The notes beneath the pieces were generated by a model. It was not told the DNA's origin, did not search any database, and was given only the letters and a program-made list of their open reading frames with translations. The translations under genes and the position numbers were made by a program. 64,000 nucleotides of DNA from Brachypterus glaber (lineage: Eukaryota > Arthropoda > Insecta > Coleoptera > Kateretidae). Numbering within the stretch: the stretch's first letter is position 1; the number at the start of each line of letters is the position of its first letter. This document shows, piece by piece, positions 11,067 to 21,500 of the stretch. The DNA is taken from assembly GCA_958510825.1 (NCBI GenBank), contig OY294052.1, positions 3,493,816 to 3,557,815 of the forward strand, written 5' to 3'.

Positions 11067-14000
11067 ATGTCAGAACGAAGTAAAAAACAAAAAAATCATT
11101 TACTTTTATTATTTGATCGACCTCAAGAACCCGTTTTTATTCCCAAAGGTCCAAATCGAGCGGTTTTTAATGTTCCACATCAGTACTTGGTAAGTAACCA
11201 GTTTTAAAATTAAATTTAGATGAAAATAATTATTAAACATTTTTTTTTTATTTTTTTTTTTTATTTCTTTTTATTTTTTTTTTTTTTTTTCATTTTTTGA
11301 AAAAAGAAACTTAATTTTAATAAATTTAGACCTATAGGAGAAAGTATATTTTGTTGTCAGCAGTTTTTTTTTTCAACAGGCAGATAAATATAAGCCAATA
11401 GGAACGGCAGTAATGGATCGGCATGGAAGCGATGCCGGCGAGAGAATTAATGTATCAAAAATAAATTTACCACGTTTGGGTAATATCTTGGATCTAAAAC
11501 GTGACGAAAACTTTTCACTTTTCATACCAAAACATCGTGAAATTGCTGGAAAATTGATTAACCTCTATCTAGGTAAAAAAGCTGGATGATTTATCCATTA
11601 GAAACAGAATAAAAGAGGTTTTTCACTTACCACATGTGTGCTTCATTTTCTTCTGGACATGCATGTCTGGTGATTTCGTTCCAAACCCTCTGATTCACTT
11701 CGATAGGAAATACTCGACAAAAACACTGACACAGTTTTCAATGTATAATAATTGTTTCTAATATTAATTAAATTATAATCATAACTACAAACGGTTTTAA
11801 AATACCGACATTTTCTAACGTACTTTTTGAGACGATACTACTTACATTTCTCAAATCCTGCGCATTGCCTAAGCGCATGCGCGGTATTCAATTCACTTTC
11901 CAATGTGGAAAAATGCCATATTTTCTACCAAAAGCAATACAGAATTTCTGTTATAAATACTACACTGTAAAAAATTCAAACAAAAATAAAAGTTCCCCAA
12001 TATCCTTGATTTTGGACAAGACAAATACAATGACATTTACATTAAAATCATAGAAGCTTTGCCTGAGAAAATTACAAGACCTTATTTGAGAAATATAAGA
12101 ATAGTATATTCTATAACTAGTATGGAATTTGTCATACGAGCTGGTAGGCGAGTATGACTATTCCGCGAGAATGGAATGAATATTCCATGCATGTTATAGA
12201 CTATACTTTTTCTTCGACTACAAATATGACATGCTTTAAACTGCAGGTTGACGACAATGTTCCTTGTCACTAGACATTGTAAATGCAACAAAACACATAT
12301 TTTCAAATAAATAACTTAGTATTATTTAATAATTTTGTTTATTATAAAGCAAACATTAAATGTTTTTCGTCTTAAGAACATTAAAATGAATGGTAAGACT
12401 TTTAGCCGCAAATAAGTACCATAAAGTAATATACAGATGGGGTTGTTAGGCAACGTTTTGCCTTTGATATCACTGCCACCAATATGATTTATTGTAAATC
12501 CCCTTCATAATTTAATCCACATCAAAAGCCAAGAGTTTTTTGCGGGGCTACTTGGAATATGTTTCACAACAAAAACCTTGCAGTGGATCAGTTCAAATAC
12601 ATTTTGATCTTTATTTATTACAATCTTCATAAGAAATTTAAATACCTTATTTTGGAAAAATTATTAATTTACATTTTAGGAATGAGGAACGTTGAAGAAT
12701 TAACATCTTTAGCAGTATACACCAGGGATCGTGTTAACCCTTACTTGTTTAACTATGCTTTGTCAGTCGCCCTACTCCATAGATCTGATACAGTAGATAT
12801 CGACCTTCCGTCCTTCATCCATTCCTTTCCCGATAAATTCATCGACAGTAAAGTCTTTGCCAGGGCAAGAGAAGAAGCAACAGTGGTTCCAGATGGTTCC
12901 AAAACTCCTATAGAAATACCTGTTGATTATACTGCTTCTGATTTAGAGGATGAACATAGAGTTGCCTATTTTAGGGAAGATATTGGAATAAATCTTCATC
13001 ATTGGCATTGGCATTTGGTGTATCCATTTCAAGCAAATAGAAGAGTTGTTGAAAAGAATAGGAGGGGAGAATTGTTTTATTATATGCATCAGCAAATAAT
13101 TGCAAGGTAAACATAAAGGGTAAAATAGTATACCTACTATCAATTTTTTGTGACACTAGGTAACCTATAATAGGCCTTATAAAAAAAATATTTTTTAGAT
13201 ACAATTTTGAAAGATTATCAAACAATCTACAACGTGTGGAGCGATTCATTGATTGGCAATCTCCGATAAGAGAAGCATATTTCCCCAAATTGGACAGTTT
13301 GGTGGGCAGCAGATCATGGCCCGCACGCGTTGCAAATCAAAAATTGTCAGATTTGAGGAGGGAAACTGACCAACTTATTATCGATATTCACGATTTAATG
13401 AGGTGGAGAGATCGGATATTTGATGCCATTCATTCCGGAAGAGTTAGGAATGTACGAAATTAAATGATTAATATAAATTGATAACGGTCCATAAGTCACA
13501 ATTGAAAGGTTGGGTTATCTCAAAAAAAATCCTGATTCAAAAAATCATTGAGTAAAAAAGCTTCTAATTTGGATATAACAACATGGGGTGGGTTTTAGAA
13601 TCTACTAGGATATAAGCTCAAAAGAACAAAGCACGAAACCATTTTACTGAATATTAATTTTAATCTGCCCATTGAGCCCCAACTTTTTTGGAAAGCTTCC
13701 GAAATCACAATTAATTCATAATTTAATATATATTACGAATATGAACCTTTTTAAACTTTATTATTAGTATTTTTTCTGTAAAAGTGTCTGTAACTGGGTC
13801 AGTGTCAATAACTGGGTACCTTAGTCTTAAAAATATATTTGTGTTTTTAGGGAAGTGGTGCAACAATTCCATTAACAGAAAATGAAGGAATTGATGTTTT
13901 AGGAAACATTATAGAATCTAGTGCTCTGTCAGCAGATCCTGGTTTTTATGGCGATTTACACAACATGGGACACGTTTTTATTAGTTTTATCCATGATCCA

Positions 14001-16169
14001 CAACATAAACATTTGGTAAATATTAAATTAAAGAAACAGAAAATATAGCAAAGCAATAAGCACCTTTACATATAAAGGAGCTTTGTATTATAGAATTGTT
14101 GCTAATAAAGCAGCTTCTATAGAACTATAGGTCTTTCGTTTGCCCGAAAAACTGTATTTTTGATCTTTAAATCATTACTACTATTTTAGGAAAGTTTTGG
14201 AATTATGGGTGATTCAGCTACAGCAATGCGAGATCCAGTATTTTACCGTTGGCACGCGTATATAGATGATATATTTCAAAAATTTAAATCAACCTTACCA
14301 TCTTATTCTATCAATATAGTAAGCTTTGAATGTAATATTTTTTAATCACTGATACTAAATACAAATGTTTTTAGTTAAATTTTTCTAACGTTACTGTTGA
14401 TAAAATAGAAATCCAAACACCCGGAAACCCAAGAAACAACGAATTCACCACTTTTTGGCAACAATCTGACGTGGATTTATCCAGAGGTTTAGATTTTCAA
14501 CCTAGAGGATCGGTTTATGCTAGATTTACCCATTTACAGCACAGGAATTTTAACTATAATATCAGTGTTACCAATCTAAGCAATGAAAACTTGGAAGGAA
14601 CTTGTAGGATATTTCTAGCACCAAAATACGATGAGAAAGGAGGACCTTGGGGATTTAGGGAACAAAAAGGAATGTTCATCGAACTGGACAAATTTAAAGT
14701 TAATTGTAAGTTAAATTATATAAATCTGCAGCTTCAGGACTAAATAATGTGATTCATACTAATTTTAATAAGGCTTTCGACAAAGTTCCACAACAGATTT
14801 TACTTCAGTTTTATAAAACTGGACTTATTTTTGAAGATACAGTGCTAGTTTTAGAGTCTTGTAATAAGACTCTTGTTTAAATGGCAGGGTGCAGTACATA
14901 CATGGAATTTAAAAGTTTAATTATTTATTACGTATTTCTGGTGTGCCGCAAGGCTCAAACCTTGGTCCATTGCTCTTTTTAATGATCATAAATGATCTCA
15001 AGTTATACTTTGTTATTGGATTAGAAAAATCTGGATAACCTTACTGGTACTTTATCAATAAAATTGACTTTCCAATATATTCACAAAGATGACCTTTCAC
15101 ATGAAAAATTCCAATATTTCTTTTGATTATTATAATTGCTTAATAATTATTTTAATAAAAAATTGAATGTATTGTTAAAATTTAATTTTAGTACGAATGG
15201 GTATGAACACTATAACCCGCCAATCAACCGAGTCTTCAGTAACCATACCTTTTGAGAGAACCTTCCGCGATTTGGATGTTGATAGACCACCGGGTGGTGA
15301 TCAGCTGGCTCAGTTTAATTTTTGCGGCTGTGGATGGCCGCAGCATATGCTAATACCAAAAGGTACAGCTGAAGGAATGGAATGTCAACTTTTTGTTATG
15401 ATCTCCGACTATTCTGGAGATAGAGTAAGTATTTTTTTAATAATATTTAATAGGAGCTCACTATCTATCAGGCATTTTCCAATTTAAATCAATTTACAAT
15501 GATTTTTGAGAGAATATTGACCGTTGTTAAGCATTGTTTATTGACGACGGTCAATAATGCAAATTTTAAGACTAATAACTTTTTGTGAAAAATGTGAAAA
15601 AAAAATTAAACTTTATTTTTCACTAATATGTGGAGTCACTAGCTTAGTTCAATGCCACATTCTCTTGTTTCAAGATTACCATTTCTTTTAACCAAAGTCA
15701 ATGTCCTTGAATAAAAAGCGCGGTCTTTATTCAAAAACCCGTGCTCTTTATTTAAGTACATTGACTTTGATTCAAAGAAATGCTAGACTTGAGAGTATAG
15801 CTGAGCATATCGAAAGACGAGTGTCCTTGGTTCAAAGAATCCTTTTTTCTGTGTACTATTATTAAACTTTACTCCCTAGTGAGTTTACTGCCCTCATCCT
15901 AAGAATTACATACAAATAGCTGTTTATTTGTATACTTTTTTTAGATAAATCAATCAATCGAGGGGCAATGTAACGACGCTGACAGCTATTGTGGTATCAA
16001 AGACAAACTTTATCCAGATCGCAGGAGCATGGGCTTTCCTTTTGACAGGTTGCCAAGACGCGGCGTCGAGACTCTTCAACAATTCCTGACGCCGAACATG
16101 AGAGTGCAAGATGTCGCCATCAGATTTGAAAATCGCACGTTTAGCCCAAGAGTAGTTGGACAAAACTAA
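11067..16169 (+). CDS. Prophenoloxidase A (copper-type hemocyanin superfamily)
   Basis: The exons are 11067-11189, 11380-11572, 12680-13106, 13199-13451, 13851-14015, 14190-14318, 14375-14705, 15192-15424 and 15945-16169. Phases agree at every GT/AG join and the total is 692 aa, the usual PPO size. The enzyme oxidises monophenols and diphenols to quinones for melanisation and wound sealing in the blood. CuA ligands are His213, His217 and His242 (HHWHWHLVYP, then YYMHQQ). CuB ligands are His369, His373 and His409 (DLHNMGHVF, then YRWH). The thioester-like GCGWPQ is at 586-591. It has no signal peptide, as is normal for insect PPO. At the activation site it reads Asp-Arg55-His56-Gly, where PPOs normally have Arg-Phe. 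Exon 4 uses a GTACGA donor, chosen because PPO-B splices at the same codon. The intron 11573-12679 is absent from PPO-B. Confidence 0.93.
14760..15020 (+). pseudogene. Non-LTR reverse transcriptase fragment in PPO-A intron 7
   Basis: Translation gives FNKAFDKVPQQILLQ near 14775-14815 and, in another frame, SGVPQGSNLGPLLFL plus INDL near 14937-15000. These are two adjacent RT core motifs of Jockey-like LINEs. Frameshifts and stops separate them, so it is a dead remnant, in the sense of the host gene. Confidence 0.75.
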
Positions 16170-16232
16170 GTTTGAAATGCTGTTATTGTACACATTGTTA
16201 TAACAATTTAATTTAATGTCAGTTATAATTAT

Positions 16233-16238
16233 AATAAA
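16233..16238 (+). terminator. Poly(A) signal of PPO-A
   Basis: AATAAA lies 64 bases after the PPO-A stop codon. Confidence 0.65.
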
Positions 16239-16385
16239 GTTTATCAAACAATATTTAGTTTTGCTTCTTTCACCTAAAGATAAAGTTTGAGATCGATTTT
16301 TATTATACTATTTACAGCGTGTAGCGCTAGTATAGTATTATACGTTAGTTTCTAATTGTCCAAAATTTTCAAAAATCGTCCTAAA

Positions 16386-16668
16386 ATAGTTATTTATGGT
16401 ACTAGTGGGTAAAGTAAGATGAGAGGGCAATATCGGTTTACCCATGAGTGCCATACAAGGTTTTATCCAATAAATAGCTTAGGAATTCATATTTTTATTA
16501 AAAATTTTAATGAAATTTACAAGAAAATAATTTGACAAGTGACAGTTGAGTGGGTAAAATAAATAATTATCCACTCAATAAAGTAAAAGCCACGCGGGGG
16601 TTATTATTGAGTTTATCTATTTAAAATAAAGCTGGTAATTGTCTTATTATCTGTATGTATTGGATAAA
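16386..16668 (+). repeat. Dispersed hairpin repeat, copy 3
   Basis: This is the same family as 184-519, with a deletion in the left hairpin arm (GTAAGATGAGAGGGCAATAT). It runs directly into the repeat at 16690-17250, an arrangement also seen for copy 5. Confidence 0.85.
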
Positions 16669-16689
16669 AAAATTATTGAATTAATTTTT

Positions 16690-17250
16690 TTTTTTTCAAA
16701 AAATAAGATTTTTTTTTAATTTGTTTTAAAAAATAAGATTTTTTTTAAATGTCCGTCTATCTGTCCGTCTGATGTCACATTTTTTGTGGACATGATAACT
16801 CAAGATCGAATAATCTGCGTTTTAAGAAATATCAAGTTCTATGAGGGGAGGATCCCTATTGTTTTTAAAAGTAATCCCCTTAAACACTAAAAAGTTATGG
16901 TGGTTAAACTTTTAAAAAAATCGAAAAAAGTTGAAAGAAAATTTCGGTTAACGTAACTTTTTAAGGAAAAAAGACTTTCATTATAAGGATTAATTCTACC
17001 AATTTTGAAAGTAATCCCCCCAAAAACAAAAAAGTTATGGGCTGTTAAACTTTATTTAAAATAGAAAAAACTATAATTTTTATTTATTTTTTTCAAAAAA
17101 ATTTCGTTTTTCGCAAAAAAAAATTATTTATTTTTTTTTCAAAACAAAGATCCTATTAAAAAATTGTTTTTTTTTTATTTCTTTTTTTCAAAAAGCATTT
17201 TTGCCATTTTCCTAGATTTTTTTAAATCTCCACTCTTACTCTTGACAGAT
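16690..17250 (+). repeat. Degenerate repeat of the CTGTCCG / GATAACTCAAGA family
   Basis: The stretch contains GTCCGTCTATCTGTCCGTCT, then GGACATGATAACTCAAGA, then blocks with AGTAATCCCC and AAAAGTTATGG. Related sequence occurs at 19760-19965, 23727-24190, 25720-26190, 45425-45860 and 55360-55660. It is non-coding and its class is unknown. Confidence 0.55.
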
Positions 17251-18031
17251 AACTAAAACTTGTGTTCTTATATAAACTTTGAAAGTGTTATGCAGTTTTT
17301 GAATGTTGCTGTTATTTTTCGCCATGCATGCCGGGCTCCTCGGAGGACCGGGCCTGGCAACTTCGTACCCCCGGTTCCGGGTCTGGTTGTTCCGGTCATT
17401 AAAAGAAAACTAAATTTAAACAGGATAAATATATTTATTTATATTAAAAGCATAAAATATAATAAGCTTATAAGTAATCGTTCTTCTAAATCATAGCAGT
17501 CGTGTACCGGGTGTTCCAACTCTATTTACACTGCGATTTTCTCGTAAACTAAAAGAGATAATCAAGTTCTGAGAAAACCATCTTAAATAAGACAATTTAA
17601 ACGATCTTTTAGCATATGTTTGATACTTTTATATCTTAAAATGTGGACAGGGGGTCATAGGGGGACATTTTTTTTAAATAGAAAGGGGAGTCGTGTGATA
17701 CATAATTTTAAAGCTTATTAAATTCTCCATTTAACTATATATTTTTTTAATTTTTTGAATTTTTTTTGGGTTTAAAATAGGGTTGAAAATGGGTATTTTT
17801 GTCAAAATTACTCTAAAAAAATCAAACAATTTTTTAAAAGTTACTAATTTTATGATGAAAAAACATGAATTATATTTTTAAACTAATTTTAATTGACATA
17901 AATAAAAATTTACAAAAAAAAAAACTTAAAAAATCTCATTTTTTAGCACAAGAAATTAAAGAATCAAAACCAAAAAAAAAATCTATATAAAACATTTTAC
18001 TATTCCTTAAAACGACTTTTGTTTGATTAAC

Positions 18032-18114
18032 GCAGTCGTCCCTCCGAAGTGACTGATCGATTTCGTGCTTTTTAGCACTCTTCAGAGCCACATATCGGTA
18101 GTAAGGACAACTAC
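18032..18114 (-). ncRNA. Hammerhead ribozyme (type I, near-canonical)
   Basis: Read on the minus strand: CUGAAGA (18085-18079); stem II GUGCU/AGCAC with loop AAAA (18078-18065); GAAA (18064-18061); then UCGAUC with a minimal self-complementary stem III; cleavage is predicted between 18055 and 18054. Stem I is GUGGCU/AGUCAC (18091-18086 with 18054-18049), then CCGA/UCGG across a small internal loop, then ten pairs GUAGUUGUCC/GGACGACUGC (18114-18105 with 18041-18032). All core bases of the family are present. The UCGA stem III suggests cleavage as a dimer, as known for Penelope-type hammerheads. It lies in the sense of PPO-B, 390 nt past its stop. Confidence 0.8.
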
Positions 18115-18254
18115 GAAAATCAAATCCCTTCCATATATCTCTATATAGAGTTTAAAAATCGCTATAAGGAAAAGCAAAAACAGCTAGCGACATCTACTGC
18201 TAAAAGCAAAAAAAAATTTTAAAAAATTAAAAAAATTACAGTCCAATAGTAAAT

Positions 18255-18260
18255 TTTATT
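18255..18260 (-). terminator. Possible poly(A) signal for PPO-B inside a transposon
   Basis: AATAAA on the minus strand lies about 245 nt after the PPO-B stop codon. I see no closer AATAAA, so the 3' end of the mRNA is probably supplied by the inserted element. Confidence 0.35.
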
Positions 18261-18503
18261 TGATTTAAAATTATGTATCACATGACCCCCCTTTCAATTA
18301 AAAAAAAACTCCCCCATGCCCCCTGTCCACATTTTAAGAGCTGAAAGTATCAAATATATGCTAAAAGATAGTTTAAGATGTCTAATTTAAGATGGTTTTC
18401 TCAGAACTTGATTATCTCTTTTAGTTTTCGAGAAAATCGCTGGGTAAATAGAGTTGGAACACCCGGTATAAACCAAAATAAAGGAAACATAAAAGCATTA
18501 AAG

Positions 18504-21500
18504 TTAAGGATTATTTCTCGGTTTAAAAGTACGGTTTTCAAAACGAATGGTAACATCTTGAACTCTCATGTTTGGGGTCAGGAATTGCTGTAACGAGTTT
18601 ACTCCACGTCTGGGCATTCTGTCAAAAGGATAGCCCATGGATCTGCGGTCGGGATATAATTTATCCTTAAGGCCACAATAACTACCAGCGTCGTTACACA
18701 CACCATCCTCAGACTGGTTGATCTGAAAAATCACCAAATAAAATAATCTAAGAGCAGCTGAACATTTTCCACAACTTATTTTCTCCCAGCTGAATTTTAT
18801 ATACAGGGATTTATTGGCCTATATACAAATTTTGACAATGTAAAGTAGATTTAATTTTATGAAGAAATGTTCATATAAATGTAAGTCCTATCTTTCTTTG
18901 TTTAGAAGTTATAGAGCTTTTAAAAATTTTAAGTTGGAATAACGTAGTAGCCATGATTTAGAAAAACAAAATTCAGTAACTTTCATTTTAAATAATCACC
19001 TGTTAAAAATAGTTTGTTTATGTCAATGGTCAGCGCTACATTTAGATTAAATAGAGAAGTTCTCTGAGGGAAACTGACCATTGACATAAACAAACTATTT
19101 TTGACAGGTGATTATTTAAAATTATGGTTACTAAATTTTGTTTTGTTTAATTCTGTACGATCTTTTAACTTAAAAATTTTAAAAGATTTCTTCATGAAAT
19201 TAAATCTATTTTTTATTGGCAAAGTTTGTAAAGAGGCTAATATTATACATATTCAAAATTTAGCCGGGAGAAAATAACCTATTAAAAATGTTTATCAGGT
19301 CTTCGACTGAAAAAATACTGCTGGTAAAAAAAACAAATACTTTCTTTTGTAGTTCATATTAAAAAGTTTACACTTTTTTTTTCAAAAAACAAAATTTCCA
19401 AAAAATGACAAATTTAAAAAGTATATTTTTTTATTTTGTATATTGCACAAACTTACCCTATCTCCGGCAAAGTCAGAAATCATAATAAAAAGTTGACATT
19501 CCATTCCCTCGCTGGTTCCCTTTGGAATCAACAAATGTTGTGGCCAACCACAACCACAGAAATTAAACTGAGCCAGATCATCGCCACCTTGTGGTCTATT
19601 TGTATCTACATCACGGAAAGTACGTTCAAAAGGTATCGTCACTGACGACTGAGTTGAGGCTTGACTTATCAAATTCATTCCTTGACGTACTGAAAAAAAA
19701 TTTTTTTAGAAAACGAAAAAATTCTAAAAAAAATTAAAAAATTCAAAAATTTTGAACAAAATAAAAAAAAATCGAGAAAAAATATTTTTTTACCCCCTTA
19801 CCCCACCTCGATTTTCAACAAAAACACTCCTAGCCTAGAACTGTGGATAAGCAACTTATAGTCCAAATTTGAAGTCTTTAGCTCAAAGCGTTCCCAAGTT
19901 ATTGTGGTCATAAATTTTCCGGACAGACAGACAAACCGACAGACAGATTTTTTTGGCGAATATATATTGTTTTAATTTTGATTACGAAGTCTTTCCTTGG
20001 GAAAAGTAATAATACAATGTAAGTAACTTTGCATTTAATTTGAAATCAAATAACACAGATCCGCAAAAAAATTTTTTTACTGCGGCCTAAAACGCCGAGA
20101 AATGTAAAAAAAACATGGTAAAAGATTTTGACTTTTCGGCGAAGTTTTCAATACATCGGCACTCTTACTAGCACTAACTGCCGATGTAATTAATTTACCT
20201 TTAATAGGATTTCCTATTCTTAAACTTGATAGTTTGAAAAAACAATAGTTTAATTTGCAGCAACTTACGGGTAACTTTAAACTTATCCAGTTCAATAAAC
20301 ATTCCTCTTTGATCTCTAAATATCCACGGATTGCCTCTTTCGTCAAACTTGGGTGCCAAAAATATCCTACAGGTTCCTTCCTTACTGCTGCCAGTGCGAT
20401 TGTTTATAGCAATGTTATACATAAAATTTCTGTGTTGTAGATGACTGAATCTGGCAAAAACGGACCCCCGGGGTTGGAAGTCTAATCCTCTGGAAAGATC
20501 CACATCAGACTGTTGCCAGAATGTAGTTATTTCGTTGTTTCGGGAACCTCCAGGTGTTTGTATTTCGACGTTCGTTAACATTATTCCTGAATAGTCCAAC
20601 TGAATTTAAAAATTAATTATTATAAAATACTTGTACATACAAAGAATTGTAATTATACCTGACTAACTGGGTAGGATGGTAAAGTTGCTTTAAATTCCTC
20701 AAACACATCGTTAATATAAGAATGCCAGCGGTAAAAAACTGGATCCCGCATTGCAGTTGTCGAATCACCTACCACACCAATATTTTCCTAAAAAATGCCA
20801 AAATCAAACATTGTTATAATTTAATAATTATGTTTAGTCAGTGGAGGACCGGCCAGGGCCTATGAGCTGCAAAAGCGGCCCCGACCCCACCTATACTAAG
20901 GACTTCTTACTAGAAACATATTATTTATAGGCCCGTTTATGATTTCTTAAAGAAGGAATTACAGTTCGCTTTATTTTTTTAATAAACGGTCTGAAATTAT
21001 CTTTTTTTGTTTCATTTTTATTTTTAATTGATCGCATAATAAAATAACTAATGATCTTTTTGAGTCACATGCGTTTTAGTGAAGAGATAAAGTGAAACAT
21101 TACGTACTTATTTACAATTTTGGTGAAGGCGCTAGCACGGTAAAATAAAATTTACTCATTTAGAAAGGGACCATGCATTAATTAGGTCACGTACTAGGGG
21201 ATTAACTCTTACATGACAAAGTGGGATGGGAATAGAGGGGATATGAGTCCAACGTGACGTGAAGCCAAAATTTCTTTTTTTTTTAATTTATTGTAAAAAT
21301 ATTTTTAAAAATATCAATATTAAAGTTAATGAATATACCCAGCCCTTTTTCTACCAAAAAAGTTGTTAGAGAAACGGTTTTTGTTTTTTTTTAGTAGAGG
21401 GAGGGTAATTTATACCGTGACGTAGTTATTAAGGGAGGTGTCGGCCAGCGTGACCAAACTTGATGAGGGGAAGGAAATCAAAAGTTGCCTAAAATATATT

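Larger units (their letters stand above)
17507..18466. mobile_element. TIR element (TA-flanked, about 960 bp) carrying a hammerhead
   Basis: The ends CCGGGTGTTCCAACTCTATT and its complement are flanked by TA. The inverted arms run about 235 bp and are over 90% alike in the first 80 bases. TA flanks and this size suit a Tc1/mariner-type MITE. The interior (about 17760-18225) is not inverted and holds the hammerhead at 18032-18114, so it may be a later insertion. The right edge is only 37 bases past the PPO-B stop codon. Confidence 0.75.

Noticed and set aside
12943..13288. Minus-strand ORFs of 66 and 105 codons
   Set aside because: They are antisense shadows of PPO-A exons 3 and 4.
13452..13463. 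End of PPO-A at the TAA at 13461
   Set aside because: The frame ends there only by reading through a donor. Splicing at 13451 restores the CuB exons and matches PPO-B.
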